DNA of 64,000 bases from Paludibacteraceae bacterium (GCA_017527905.1 JAFXPK010000030.1:184668-248667), one strand, 5' to 3'; shown: positions 53,075 through 62,535, counted from the first letter of the stretch. Notes: generated by a model not told the origin, from the sequence alone. Program-made: numbers and translations.

Positions 53075-54013
53075 TTACAATCCGTTTTCGACTAAATAAC
53101 GTTCGCAATCGATGGCGGCCTTGCATCCGCTCGCCGCTGCGGTGATTGCTTGTCTGTAGCGAGGATCCGCCACATCTCCCGCGGCGAAGACTCCCGGCAC
53201 ATTTGTCTCTTGCGTGCCATGGAAGGTCTTGATGTATCCAAGCTTATCCAGTTCAAGGTATTGCTCGAACAACGTGGAGTTCGGATGATGGCCTATCGCG
53301 ATGAACAGACCGTCGACAGCGATGCTGTATTCCTCTTGTTCCTTCTCTCCCCTGTTTTTCATCAGAATAGCGCCCTCGACACCGTCCTCGCCGAAGAGAC
53401 CGATCACTTCGTGCTTGAAGAGGATTTCGATCTTCTCGTTGCGCAATACGCGTTCCTGCATCACCTTGGAGGCGCGCAGGGAATTCTTTCTTACGGCCAG
53501 ATATACTTTCTTGCAAAGTCCTGAGAGGTACATGGCGTCCTCGCAGGCTGTGTCTCCTCCGCCTACCACGATCACTGTCCTGTTGCGGTAAAAGAATCCG
53601 TCGCAGGTCGCACAGGCGGAAACACCCATGCCCGCATATTTCTTCTCGTCCGGCAATCCCAGATACTTGGCGGAAGCACCCGTTGAGATAATCACGGTGC
53701 TTGCTTGGATCTCCTTCTCGCCATCGATGGTGATGATGTTCTCGTTAGGCTGGAGGACCGCCTTGGTGGCGATACCCACACGGATGTCCGCCCCGAAACG
53801 GATCGCCTGTTTGCGAAGATCTTCCATCATTTGTGCGCCTGAGATACCATCCGGATAGCCTGGGAAATTCTCTATCTCCGTCGTGGTTGTCAACTGACCT
53901 CCGGGCATCGACCCTTCGTACAATACGGGGGACAGGTTCGCGCGGGCGGCGTAGATGGCGGCCGTGTATCCAGCAGGACCTGATCCAATGATTAAGCAAC
54001 GTACTTTATCCAT
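53075..54013 (-). CDS. trxB: thioredoxin-disulfide reductase
   Basis: A 312-aa flavoprotein. The FAD motif GSGPAGYTAAIYAARA is at residues 10-25, the redox CATC at 134-137 and the NADPH motif VVGGGDTACEDAMYL near 151-165, with the FAD tail GVFAAGDVADPRYRQAITAAASG near 280-300. It reduces thioredoxin with NADPH. Its length and motif order fit the low-molecular-weight bacterial type. The gene is 14 nt after lolA and 3 nt before the 41-aa gene. Confidence 0.97.
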   Translation of the reverse strand: MDKVRCLIIGSGPAGYTAAIYAARANLSPVLYEGSMPGGQLTTTTEIENFPGYPDGISGAQMMEDLRKQAIRFGADIRVGIATKAVLQPNENIITIDGEKEIQASTVIISTGASAKYLGLPDEKKYAGMGVSACATCDGFFYRNRTVIVVGGGDTACEDAMYLSGLCKKVYLAVRKNSLRASKVMQERVLRNEKIEILFKHEVIGLFGEDGVEGAILMKNRGEKEQEEYSIAVDGLFIAIGHHPNSTLFEQYLELDKLGYIKTFHGTQETNVPGVFAAGDVADPRYRQAITAAASGCKAAIDCERYLVENGL

Positions 54014-54027
54014 TTGTGTGTGTTTTT

Positions 54028-54690
54028 TTATTGTAAATCGACCACTTCAACCCCTGGGTGTTGCTTCACATCGAACACGAAATCCGTGTCCTTGAACTCC
54101 TTAGGGGATATCTTCGTGACAGTGAAGTAGGTGTGGATTCCACCCTTGCCGCGAAGCGATATGCTTTCCAGTAATAATGATTTCTTTTCGAAAATAAGAT
54201 GGATGATCGAGTACGGACTGTTCAGGTCGTCCGGATATAGCTCCACCTCCTCGCAAGGCTTTCCATTGACCGTAGAGACGCCCATATAACGCATCTTGTA
54301 GCCTGTTTTGTACGATTTCATCAGTAAAATCGGGTTCACTTCCTTCAGATCGTCCTTGTCCGGTCTGCTGAGGGTGACCTCCTTTTCCTTCACCATGTGT
54401 ACCGCTTCTACTTTTCCGTCGAAATAGGTATCCACATCCTTGAGGGACAATTTGAACTTCTCGCCCTTCAGCATGGCACTACCATTGTATGTGTCCGACT
54501 TCGAGTCACGTACGTTATCCACCTTGATGGTGAACTGAATCTCCATACCCTTCTTGTTCTCCATCACAGCCACGGCCTTGTCCAGCAGTGATTTAGCCTT
54601 TGGGTCGACGCTCTCCTCCTTCGCCGCGTTTTGCGGGAAGGCGATGTGGGCTGTCAAACATACCCATATGAGTAATAATATCTTTTTCAT
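54028..54690 (-). CDS. lolA: LolA-like outer membrane lipoprotein carrier
   Basis: A 220-aa protein with a signal peptide (residues 1-19, ending AFPQ). The rest is a LolA-type half-open beta barrel: AVMENKKGMEIQFTIKVDN, the Met/Leu-rich hydrophobic edge, EVTLSRPDKDDL and YSIIHLIFEKKSLLLESISLRGKGG. It should shuttle lipoproteins across the periplasm. It lies 13 nt downstream of ftsK, an association that is common in many bacteria and supports the call. LolA-like proteins of Bacteroidota diverge, so the client range is inferred. Confidence 0.88.
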   Translation of the reverse strand: MKKILLLIWVCLTAHIAFPQNAAKEESVDPKAKSLLDKAVAVMENKKGMEIQFTIKVDNVRDSKSDTYNGSAMLKGEKFKLSLKDVDTYFDGKVEAVHMVKEKEVTLSRPDKDDLKEVNPILLMKSYKTGYKMRYMGVSTVNGKPCEEVELYPDDLNSPYSIIHLIFEKKSLLLESISLRGKGGIHTYFTVTKISPKEFKDTDFVFDVKQHPGVEVVDLQ

Positions 54691-54703
54691 GTTCCCGTGT
54701 TGT

Positions 54704-57367
54704 TTATTGGTTCTTTATTTTGCTGATTATCATATCCAATTGATCCAAGTCGGTAATCTTGACCTCACGAGGCTTGCTACCCTCCTGCGGACCGACGATG
54801 CCAGCCACCTCCAACTGATCCATCAAGCGTCCCGCGCGGTTGTAGCCCAAGGAGAGCTTCCTCTGTATCATGGAAGTGGAGCCTTGTTGCGTGGAGACGA
54901 TCAGCGCCGCCGCCTCCTCGAACCGTGGGTCGAGCTTGGTCAAGTCCACATCCTTCGGTCCATCGCTCTCACCCTCCGACGGAGGATCCGGCAATGCGTA
55001 AGCCTCCTGATAGCCTTGCTGCTCGGAGATGAACTGCGTGATGCGCTCCACCTCCGGCGTGTCGACAAAGGCGCACTGCACGCGCTCGAAGTCATTGCCT
55101 TGGCTGATGAGCATATCACCTCGTCCGATCAATTGTTCGGCACCATTTTGGTCCAAGATAACGCGAGACTCCAATCCGGTCGACACCTTAAAGGCGAATC
55201 GTGCCGGGAAGTTGGCGCGTATGACACCCGTGATGATATTGGCGGATGGTCTTTGTGTGGCAAGGATCATGTGGATACCTACGGCACGCGCTTTTTGGGC
55301 GATACGGGCGATCGGCTGCTCCACCTCCTTGCCGACCTGCATGATCAAATCGGCGAATTCATCGATGATTACGACGATATAAGGCATGAAACGATGCCCT
55401 TTCAGCGGGTTGAGTCTACGGTTGATGAACTTCTCGTTGTATTCCTTCAATTGACGCACGTTAGCGTCTTTCAGCAACATATAACGGTCATCCATCTCGA
55501 CGCACAATGATTTCAACGTCTCCACCACCTTGTTCACATCCGTGATGATCGCATCCTCAGCATCTGGTATCTTAGCCAAGAAATGCTTCTCAATAGGTGC
55601 GTACATGCTGAATTCCACCATCTTAGGGTCCACCATGACGAACTTCACCTCGGCAGGATGTTTCTTATAGAGGATGGAGGTGATGATGGCGTTCAGACCC
55701 ACGGACTTACCTTGTCCGGTCGCACCTGCCACCAGCACGTGCGGCATCTTGCAGAGATCCACCATGTAGACCTCGTTCGTGATGGTCTTGCCGATCGCAA
55801 TCGGCAGTTCGTATTTCGACTCCTGGAATTTCTTACTGTTGATGATATCCGCCATCGGAACCGTCTGAGGCTTGTTATTCGGTACCTCGATACCGATGGT
55901 TCCCTTGCCTGGGATTGGTGCGATGATACGGATTCCCTTTGCGGCGATACAGAGGGCGATATCATCCCCCAAACTTCTTATGCGGCTGATACGCACACCA
56001 GCGGCTGGTGTCACCTCGTAAAGGGTCACCGTAGGACCCACCGTGGCTTTGATGGAAGATATCTCGACGCCGAAGCTCTTCAATACTTCGACGATCTTGT
56101 TCTTGTTCTGCGTCTGCTCCTCCATGTTGATGGTCGGACCACTTACCACGGATTCATCGAACAAATCGGTCGATGGTTTCTTATAGAAGCTAAGTTCTTT
56201 TGTCGGATCATATAGTTGCATATCACCCTGATCCACGAAGTCATCCTCCTTGATTTTATCCACCTGGAAATCTACATTGTCCGCCCCCTCGGGAGCATCA
56301 GCGGCAACCGGTTCTTGCCCACCCTTCGGTGTGTCGGTTCCTTCATTGGTGGACGATGTGAGGTTATCTCCTTCGTTATTCGCCTGAGACGAATTGTTTT
56401 GCGGTTCGTAATTCTCCGTGTTGCCCTGGTTGACAATGAATTCGGGTTCTCCGCCTTTCGTACTGGAAACAGCGTTGTTATCCCCCTCCTTCTCACCCTC
56501 TTGTTTGTCAGTGAAAATGATCGTGTTATCATCGGTCGGGTCATTCCCCTCCTTGCTCGGATCATCGGTTTCACCGTCGTTTCCATCCATGTTTTTCACG
56601 GTGGATTCGCCATTCTCGCCCTCACCGGTCACGTCATCACCCTTCGGTCCTTCCGGTTCAGGCTCACCCTCCGCGCCTACGACGGCGGGATCCGTTCCAT
56701 CGTTCAAATTCTTCACTTTGGAAATGAAGGTCTCACCCATCATTTTCGCCCGTGAAATCGCTGTTTTATAGGCGCAGATGACGAAAAGGATCAATGACAA
56801 GATCAGCAACAGCGCCGTTCCCGCCACACCCACGTTGGAACGTAGCCAGATGGACATGAAATAACCATGCTCGCCACCCCAGAAAAGATGGGTGGATTCG
56901 TAGTTTTTCACGAAGAAGAAGCCGAAGAAGAGCGACAGCCAGATCAGGAAGAAGGAGCAGATCAGGAATGTCCTGCACATGCGGAAAGGGCGGATGTGCA
57001 TCAGCCACAGCGCACAAAGGAAGTAGAAGAACAGATAGAGGAGACAAGAGATGCCAAAAGTTCTGTTGATGAAGAAATCAGCCAGTTTCGCGCCTCTCAG
57101 GCCCGCCCAGTTCCTTACGTTTTCGTTGATGTAATCGATGGTGAATCCCTGTGTGTTCTGCACCAAGCTTTGGTCTTGCCAGCCTGTGAAGAAGAATGAG
57201 ACGAAAGCCAACGCCAAGTAGAGTCCAAACGTCAGCAGCACCAGCCCGATAGCCGTCTGTATACGTTCGTCCTTCATTTTTTTGAGCAATGGATACAAAC
57301 CACCCTTCCCTTCTCCTTCTGTGTTTTTCTCCACGTCTGCTCTCTTATCTTGCTCTTTTTTGCCCAT
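54704..57367 (-). CDS. ftsK: DNA translocase FtsK
   Basis: An 887-aa protein. The N-terminus has four or five transmembrane segments (to about residue 205). A low-complexity acidic linker rich in Glu, Asp, Gly and Asn spans about 220-385. The RecA-like motor contains Walker A GATGQGKSVGLN near 540 and Walker B IVVIIDEFADLIM near 655, then LATQRPSANIITGVIRANFP. The C-terminal winged-helix gamma domain begins near 820 (AAALIVSTQQGSTSMIQRKL). It moves chromosomal dimers to the division septum. It heads a seven-gene minus-strand operon. Confidence 0.97.
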   Translation of the reverse strand: MGKKEQDKRADVEKNTEGEGKGGLYPLLKKMKDERIQTAIGLVLLTFGLYLALAFVSFFFTGWQDQSLVQNTQGFTIDYINENVRNWAGLRGAKLADFFINRTFGISCLLYLFFYFLCALWLMHIRPFRMCRTFLICSFFLIWLSLFFGFFFVKNYESTHLFWGGEHGYFMSIWLRSNVGVAGTALLLILSLILFVICAYKTAISRAKMMGETFISKVKNLNDGTDPAVVGAEGEPEPEGPKGDDVTGEGENGESTVKNMDGNDGETDDPSKEGNDPTDDNTIIFTDKQEGEKEGDNNAVSSTKGGEPEFIVNQGNTENYEPQNNSSQANNEGDNLTSSTNEGTDTPKGGQEPVAADAPEGADNVDFQVDKIKEDDFVDQGDMQLYDPTKELSFYKKPSTDLFDESVVSGPTINMEEQTQNKNKIVEVLKSFGVEISSIKATVGPTVTLYEVTPAAGVRISRIRSLGDDIALCIAAKGIRIIAPIPGKGTIGIEVPNNKPQTVPMADIINSKKFQESKYELPIAIGKTITNEVYMVDLCKMPHVLVAGATGQGKSVGLNAIITSILYKKHPAEVKFVMVDPKMVEFSMYAPIEKHFLAKIPDAEDAIITDVNKVVETLKSLCVEMDDRYMLLKDANVRQLKEYNEKFINRRLNPLKGHRFMPYIVVIIDEFADLIMQVGKEVEQPIARIAQKARAVGIHMILATQRPSANIITGVIRANFPARFAFKVSTGLESRVILDQNGAEQLIGRGDMLISQGNDFERVQCAFVDTPEVERITQFISEQQGYQEAYALPDPPSEGESDGPKDVDLTKLDPRFEEAAALIVSTQQGSTSMIQRKLSLGYNRAGRLMDQLEVAGIVGPQEGSKPREVKITDLDQLDMIISKIKNQ

Positions 57368-57388
57368 TCTATCCAGTTTTCTATAACC

Positions 57389-57397
57389 GCAAAGTTA
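57389..57397 (-). promoter_or_regulatory. -7 element for the ftsK operon
   Basis: Reads TAACTTTGC on the minus strand, matching TAnnTTTG, 21 nt before the ftsK start. The identical TAACTTTGC occurs before era (59802-59810). Confidence 0.5.
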
Positions 57398-57520
57398 ATA
57401 AAAAGAGTCAAAAAACACCATAGAGAGGAAAAACCTTAGGGCGTTTTTTAGGTGTTTTAACAGATTGCCCGTCATCACCCGCGCAACAACATCCCCGCAA
57501 CCATCTCTAATTTTCCAATT

Positions 57521-57548
57521 CTTAACTCTTAACTCTTAATTCTTAACT
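57521..57548. repeat. heptad repeat tract (CTTAACT)4
   Basis: CTTAACT, CTTAACT, CTTAATT and CTTAACT in strict register, ending 8 nt before the der stop (minus strand). Same unit as at 48073-48093 and, inverted, at 1681-1715. Confidence 0.75.
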
Positions 57549-57556
57549 CATTAGCG

Positions 57557-58870
57557 TTATTTCTGCCTAATGAAGATGTTGATTGGCGTGCCGGAGAGCT
57601 CCCATTGCTCCCTCATCTTGTTTTCGAGGAATCGTTTGTACGGATCCTTCACGTACTGAGGAAGGTTCGCATAGAAAACGAACGATGGAATCTGCGTATT
57701 TGGCAATTGCATCACATATTTGATCTTGATGTACTTGCCCTTCGTGGCAGGTGGCGGATAGTTCTCGATAAGCGGCAAGAAGAACTCGTTCAGCTTGCTG
57801 GTCGCGATCTTCCGCTTCTTGTTGCCATAGACCTCCATGGCGGCCTCTATCACCTTGAAAATGCGCTGTTTGGTCAGTGCCGAGGTGAATACGATAGGGA
57901 AATCATCGAACGGTGCGAGACGCTCCCTGATGGCCTTCTCCATCGTGAGGGTCGACTTCGAATCTTTCTCCGTGATAAGGTCCCATTTGTTGACGCACAC
58001 GACGATGCCCTTCTTGTTTTTTTGGATCAGTTGGACGATGTTCATGTCCTGCGCCTCGATGCCTCTTGTCGCGTCGATCATGAGGATGCAGACATCAGAA
58101 TCCTCGATGGAACGGATGGAACGGATGACGGAGAAGTACTCGAGATCTTCCGTCACCTTGCCTTTTTTACGGATACCCGCCGTGTCGACGAGGTAGAAAT
58201 CGTATCCGAATTTCGTGTAACGGGTGTGTATACTGTCGCGGGTCGTCCCGGCGATGTCCGTCACGATATACCTGTCTTCTCCGATGAAAGCGTTGATTAT
58301 GGATGATTTTCCCGCGTTTGGTCTACCCACGATGGCGATGCGCGGAAGGTCTTCGTCCATCTCCTCCTCCTTCTTCTTCGGGAGTTTTTCAAGGATCAAA
58401 TCCAACAGGTCACCCGTGCCAGAGCCCGACATGGAGGATATGCACTGCGGATCGCCCAATCCCAGCTTGTAGAACTCCGCCGAGTCATAACGTAACTCGT
58501 TGTTATCCACCTTGTTGCATAACAAGACAACCGGTTTTTTGTTCTTCCTGAGGATTTGTCCCACCTGCTCGTCGAGGTCGGTCAAACCGCTGCTCACGTC
58601 CACGACGAAGAGGATGACGTCAGCCTCTTCGATGGCTATCTTCACCTGTTTACGGATCTCCTCCTCGAAAATATCATCTGAGTTGACCACCCAACCGCCT
58701 GTGTCGACGATGGAAAACTCCACACCGTTCCATTCCACCTTTCCGTACTGGCGGTCACGCGTGGTGCCGGCCTCGTCATTCACAATGGCGCGGTGTGTTT
58801 GGGTCAGTCTGTTGAATAGTGTAGACTTACCGACGTTCGGACGGCCTACTATAGCTACTAAATTACTCAT
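57557..58870 (-). CDS. der: ribosome biogenesis GTPase Der (EngA)
   Basis: A 437-aa protein with two tandem GTPase domains. G1 motifs are [11 protein letters not shown] (about residues 9-19) and [11 protein letters not shown] near 183; G3 motifs are DTGGW and DTAGIRKK; G4 motifs are NKVD and NKWD. The C-terminal KH-like domain ends near 435. Der acts in 50S ribosome assembly. It starts 34 nt after era, so the two GTPases are likely co-transcribed. A heptad tract lies in its 3' flank. Confidence 0.97.
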   Translation of the reverse strand: MSNLVAIVGRPNVGKSTLFNRLTQTHRAIVNDEAGTTRDRQYGKVEWNGVEFSIVDTGGWVVNSDDIFEEEIRKQVKIAIEEADVILFVVDVSSGLTDLDEQVGQILRKNKKPVVLLCNKVDNNELRYDSAEFYKLGLGDPQCISSMSGSGTGDLLDLILEKLPKKKEEEMDEDLPRIAIVGRPNAGKSSIINAFIGEDRYIVTDIAGTTRDSIHTRYTKFGYDFYLVDTAGIRKKGKVTEDLEYFSVIRSIRSIEDSDVCILMIDATRGIEAQDMNIVQLIQKNKKGIVVCVNKWDLITEKDSKSTLTMEKAIRERLAPFDDFPIVFTSALTKQRIFKVIEAAMEVYGNKKRKIATSKLNEFFLPLIENYPPPATKGKYIKIKYVMQLPNTQIPSFVFYANLPQYVKDPYKRFLENKMREQWELSGTPINIFIRQK

Positions 58871-58904
58871 TTCCTTTTCGTTATTCTGTTAGGGTTATCA
58901 ATGG

Positions 58905-59786
58905 TTATTCAGGTTGATAGCCAAAATCCTTCAAGTCTTTGTCCTTGTTTCTCCAATCCTTCTCCACCTTGACGAAGAGCTCAAGAAAGACCTTTTTATC
59001 GAAGAAAGCTTCGATATCCTTCCTAGCCTCCGTTCCGACCTTTTTCAGCATCTTGCCGCCCTGACCGATGATGATGCCCTTTTGGGAGTCTCGTTCGACG
59101 TAGATGACGGCGTTGATATGGATGAGTTTATTATCCTCCTTGAAGCTCTCCACCACGACCTCCACGGCATAAGGCACCTCCTTGTCGTAGTTGGTGAGGA
59201 TCTTCTCGCGGATGATCTCCGTGACGAAGAACCTAGCCGGTTTGTCGGTCAATGCGTCCTTTTCGAAGAACGGCGGTGAATCCGGCAATAAACTCTTGAT
59301 CCTTTTCAGCACGTAATCGAGGTTGAAGTTGTTTTGCGCGGAGATAGGGATGATTTCGGCGTCCGGTAGGATACCCTTCCACTTCTCCACCAACTCGATC
59401 AACTTAGGCTGGTCGGTCAGGTCTATCTTATTGATGATGAGCAGAACAGGAGCTTTCTGCTTCTTCACTTTCTCGATGAAATCGGCGTTTTTTTCCGCGC
59501 TTTCCACTACGTCCGTCACGTAGAGCAGCACATCCGCATCGGTGAGTGCGCTGGTGGAGAAGTTCAGCATGGACTCCTGAAGTTTGTAGTTCGGCTTCAG
59601 GACGCCGGGCGTGTCCGAATAGACGATCTGGAAATCCTCCCCGTTCACGATGCCCAAAATTCTATGTCGTGTGGTCTGCGCCTTCGAAGTGATGATGGAG
59701 ATCCTCTCGCCCACCAAAGCGTTCATCAACGTCGATTTGCCGACGTTAGGGTTGCCCACAATATTTACAAAACCTGATTTATGCAT
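58905..59786 (-). CDS. era: GTPase Era
   Basis: A 293-aa protein. The G1 motif [16 protein letters not shown] is at residues 11-26, G3 DTPGVLKP near 59 and G4 NKID near 121. The C-terminal KH domain includes YVERDSQKGIIIGQGGKMLKKVG. Era binds the 3' end of 16S rRNA and helps 30S maturation. A TAACTTTGC -7 element lies 15 nt upstream of its ATG, which leaves a very short leader. der is 34 nt downstream. Confidence 0.97.
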   Translation of the reverse strand: MHKSGFVNIVGNPNVGKSTLMNALVGERISIITSKAQTTRHRILGIVNGEDFQIVYSDTPGVLKPNYKLQESMLNFSTSALTDADVLLYVTDVVESAEKNADFIEKVKKQKAPVLLIINKIDLTDQPKLIELVEKWKGILPDAEIIPISAQNNFNLDYVLKRIKSLLPDSPPFFEKDALTDKPARFFVTEIIREKILTNYDKEVPYAVEVVVESFKEDNKLIHINAVIYVERDSQKGIIIGQGGKMLKKVGTEARKDIEAFFDKKVFLELFVKVEKDWRNKDKDLKDFGYQPE

Positions 59787-59801
59787 GAGAGATTATTTTT
59801 T

Positions 59802-59810
59802 GCAAAGTTA
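59802..59810 (-). promoter_or_regulatory. -7 element for era-der
   Basis: Reads TAACTTTGC on the minus strand, 15 nt before the era start, so the transcript leader would be only a few bases long. Confidence 0.5.
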
Positions 59811-59916
59811 AGGATTTTTCCGCTCAATAGAAAATTATTTTTCATGGGGGATCGAGCGGTGCGCCTCCTGCGCCGCACAACCCCCTCCATGATGAAGGTC
59901 TTATCATACCAATGAT

Positions 59917-61176
59917 TTAGAACGGATACACCCCCTCGTTCGCGCCTTTCAGCAAGCCCTCCATGGCTTTTTGGTTCCCGACGGTGCACTTGTCTCGGTC
60001 GATCACGCTTTTGGATCCGTTCGGTGTGTCCCATAACACGGGGACAATGCCATAATTCTTTGCGGTTTTGGTCAGGAAATAATAGTAGGCCGCGCGACAT
60101 TCCTCAAACTTCTCCTGCCATTCTGCGGATAGTTCACGGTTCATGATGGCGAACTCACCCATCACGACGGGTATGCCCTTATCGACAAATTTCGCTTTGA
60201 TGGCGGAAAACTCGGATATGACGGTCTCCTCCGTATGCCAAGAGCAGGAACGATTCACTCCATCCACGATTATGTTCTGATAATCCTTTCCCCAGAACCA
60301 ATGGGCGGGTCCCCAATCGGCATCTTCCTCCATCAACGCATAGGTGTATGGGTAGTAATGGAACTCCATCAGCAAGCGATCTGGAACAACATCGGTCGGC
60401 ATGTAGTCATACTGCACGGCTTTGTCGGCCGCCGTCCCCGCACACTGAATGACTAGACAACGTGTTCCATTGTAGCCTCCCGAGGCACGGACCGTGTTGA
60501 CGAAAGTCTGGTGATACGTCTTGAGTATGGCGGCTTGCTCGTCATTTTCCGTGTCTGGCTCGTTGGCACTGCAGAAGACCAGATGCTCGTCGTAGTTCTT
60601 GAAATGGGAGGCGATCTGTCCCCATAGGTTCTCCTGCGTTTTGTTCACAGAGGATTGTGAAGCCGCCTCCACATGCCTCTCCAACCATCCCCCATCCCAA
60701 TGGATATTCAACAACACGTACAAATCATCCTTTATGCAATAGTCCACCACCTCCTGTATGCGGCTCATCCACCAATCCGGTATAACACCGCCATTCGCCT
60801 CCGCATAGGTGTTCCATGCCACAGGGATGCGCACGGTATTGAATCCAGCCTCTTTGTAGGCGTCGATGATCTGTTGCGTGATTTTCGGGCTACCCCAACA
60901 GCTTTCGTTACTGGAGGTGGTGGAACAGCCGACGGATTCGAACGTATTACCGATATTGCAGGCCAGGAACATCTTTGAGGCTAATTGCGTAGCCGTCATC
61001 TTCAGCTCCATCTCAGCCGGTTCGTCGGACATGGAGAACGTGATGCTATCCACATCGGCCACATCAAACTGGGTGACGGAACCATCTTTCTGCCAAACAT
61101 AAAAATGATCTTGCGCACTACTACTGAGATGCGCACAAATAGCACAAACGGCTAAAAATAAACCTCTTATCCTCAT
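59917..61176 (-). CDS. secreted glycoside hydrolase family 5 protein (cellulase-like)
   Basis: A 419-aa protein with a signal peptide (residues 1-21). A short N-terminal beta element (FYVWQKDGSVTQFDVADVDSITF) is followed by the GH5 TIM barrel from about residue 60: FNTVRIPVAWN, YVLLNIHWDGGW, the acid/base Glu206 in SANEPD, LLMEFHYYPYTY and the nucleophile Glu341 in VVMGEFAI. So both catalytic residues are present. GH5 enzymes cleave beta-1,4-glucan or related chains; this one lacks a binding module. Neighbouring PUL genes are absent. An imperfect hairpin lies just downstream (about 59845-59885). Confidence 0.92.
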   Translation of the reverse strand: MRIRGLFLAVCAICAHLSSSAQDHFYVWQKDGSVTQFDVADVDSITFSMSDEPAEMELKMTATQLASKMFLACNIGNTFESVGCSTTSSNESCWGSPKITQQIIDAYKEAGFNTVRIPVAWNTYAEANGGVIPDWWMSRIQEVVDYCIKDDLYVLLNIHWDGGWLERHVEAASQSSVNKTQENLWGQIASHFKNYDEHLVFCSANEPDTENDEQAAILKTYHQTFVNTVRASGGYNGTRCLVIQCAGTAADKAVQYDYMPTDVVPDRLLMEFHYYPYTYALMEEDADWGPAHWFWGKDYQNIIVDGVNRSCSWHTEETVISEFSAIKAKFVDKGIPVVMGEFAIMNRELSAEWQEKFEECRAAYYYFLTKTAKNYGIVPVLWDTPNGSKSVIDRDKCTVGNQKAMEGLLKGANEGVYPF

Positions 61177-61263
61177 AATAGCTTTTTTAGGGAGGGGTTA
61201 AGAACCAATCGTCTGGCAAATCAACACCCCTCAATTGACAATCGCTGGTAAAGATATGAATAA

Positions 61264-61368
61264 ATTTACGATTTAGCTATTTACAATTTACTATTTATTA
61301 ACTATTTACGATTTGGTTATTTACGATTTACTATTTTGGATTTACTATTTAACTATTTACTATTTTAG
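61264..61368. repeat. GATTTAC/TATTTAC heptad-repeat tract
   Basis: Mostly 7-bp units: ATTTACG, ATTTAGC, TATTTAC, AATTTAC, TATTTAT, then TATTTAC, GATTTGG, TATTTAC, GATTTAC, TATTTTG, ATTTAC, TATTTAAC, TATTTAC and TATTTTAG, with a few 1-4 nt slips. The same units recur immediately after the next gene. Confidence 0.75.
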
Positions 61369-61463
61369 AATGTGGGGCACACGGGTTTAGTATCCTCTTC
61401 TAAAATCTTTGTGTAAACTATAGAAAAAAATATAAAATGGATGGTTGTCAATGATAAATTGTA

Positions 61464-61471
61464 TATATTCG
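61464..61471 (+). promoter_or_regulatory. -7 element for the gene at 61508
   Basis: TATATTCG, one change from TAnnTTTG, with TTG (61445-61447) 16 nt upstream. It is 36 nt before the ATG. Confidence 0.4.
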
Positions 61472-61507
61472 TTTAAAATTACTCACTAATCATTAAAACT
61501 AACTATC

Positions 61508-62392
61508 ATGAGGAAACTTTTATTAACCCTTGTCACGTTGATTGTGGCCAGCGCCTCTAATTGGGCACAGGAAACTGTTTTTCAACTCCATGACTCAACT
61601 GCCTATGATAAGGAGAAACACATGTACAATGTCACCCTCATCTCCGAGTTTGAAGGGGTAAAGCTTACGGTCAGTGGCAAAAACGGGAAGCATGATTATG
61701 TGGATTTAGGATTGCCAAGCGGTGTCTTATGGGCTACCTGCAACATTGGTGCGAAATCACCGGTGGAAACGGGCGATTTTTTCTCTTGGGGAGAAATCAA
61801 GAAGAAAAAGGAATACAACTGGAACACATATAAGTGGTCGAAAATCACGAAAAACGGAACCTATAAGGACGCAAACGGGAAGGAAAAACCCGCTTATAAA
61901 AAAGTACAAACAAAATATTGCGCCAATAGCTACATCGAGTACGAAGGAAAGAAATATGTGAAGAAAGGGGCGGATATGGACAGCTTGAGAACACTTCTCC
62001 CTGAGGATGACGCGGCCACCGCACAATGGGGAAATAAATGGCGCATGCCTACCATAGAGAATATGGAAGAGCTTATCGAATGGTGCGATTGGTTTTGGGT
62101 CCCAAACTATAACAAAACTGGCGTTGCAGGTATCATGGGCGTTTCAAAGAAGAATGAGAGCTTCATCTTTTTCCCTGCAGCGGGATTTATGTTTAACAAG
62201 TCCCTTAACGAAGTCGGCAAATTCGGAGCCTATTGGTCGTCTAACTTGGAAAAGAACGTGGATTATATGCAAAACATGTTAGATCCTAGCGCCAAATCGA
62301 TGGGATTCTATTTCGCATGGAGATGGGTACGCACCAATTGGGATGACCGTATGTTCGGCATGCTTGTCCGTGCGGTTTGCGACCCTAAATAA
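61508..62392 (+). CDS. secreted protein with a Fibrobacter-major-paralogous-like domain
   Basis: A 294-aa protein with a signal peptide (residues 1-20, ending NWAQ). From about residue 63 it carries YVDLGLPSGVLWATCNIGA, then ETGDFFSWGE, the NKWRMPTIENMEELIEWCDW segment and FPAAGFMFNKSLNEVGKFGAYWSSN, in part. These belong to the Fib_succ_major paralogous domain, which is abundant and of unknown function in Bacteroidota and Fibrobacteres. It is probably exported. Heptad tracts flank the gene on both sides. Confidence 0.82.
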   Translation: MRKLLLTLVTLIVASASNWAQETVFQLHDSTAYDKEKHMYNVTLISEFEGVKLTVSGKNGKHDYVDLGLPSGVLWATCNIGAKSPVETGDFFSWGEIKKKKEYNWNTYKWSKITKNGTYKDANGKEKPAYKKVQTKYCANSYIEYEGKKYVKKGADMDSLRTLLPEDDAATAQWGNKWRMPTIENMEELIEWCDWFWVPNYNKTGVAGIMGVSKKNESFIFFPAAGFMFNKSLNEVGKFGAYWSSNLEKNVDYMQNMLDPSAKSMGFYFAWRWVRTNWDDRMFGMLVRAVCDPK

Positions 62393-62400
62393 CCTTTTGT

Positions 62401-62465
62401 GATTTACTATATAACTATTTACGATTTACTTTTATCATTTTGATATTTAACCATTTACGATTTAT
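62401..62465. repeat. GATTTAC/TATTTAC heptad tract downstream of the secreted-protein gene
   Basis: GATTTAC, TATATAAC, TATTTAC, GATTTAC, TTTTATC, ATTTTGA, TATTTAAC, CATTTAC, GATTTAT, starting 8 nt after the stop at 62392. Same units as the upstream tract. Confidence 0.75.
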
Positions 62466-62502
62466 TAGCGCAGGAATAATTTTCTGGTCGGAGGAAACAA
62501 AG

Positions 62503-62535
62503 AGAGAGGGTTTTCCAGTTCGGGAAGCCCTCTCT
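62503..62535 (-). terminator. hairpin downstream of the S1/P1-like gene
   Basis: AGAGAGGG (62503-62510) pairs with CCCTCTCT (62528-62535) and the stem continues inward. It lies 27 nt past the minus-strand stop, with a weak CTTTGTTT tail. Confidence 0.55.

Larger units (their letters stand above)
61177..61507. other. 331-bp intergenic region between divergent genes, mainly heptad repeats
   Basis: The GH5 gene and the gene at 61508 are divergent. The gap holds the GATTTAC/TATTTAC heptad tract (61264-61368), a -7-like TATATTCG (61464-61471) with TTG 17 nt upstream for the plus gene, and no other recognisable feature. Confidence 0.5.

Noticed and set aside
59845..59885. Terminator downstream of the GH5 gene
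   Set aside because: The arms GGGGG/CCCCC and GCGGTGCG/CGCCGC pair imperfectly and no clear U-tract follows, so it was not listed as a feature.
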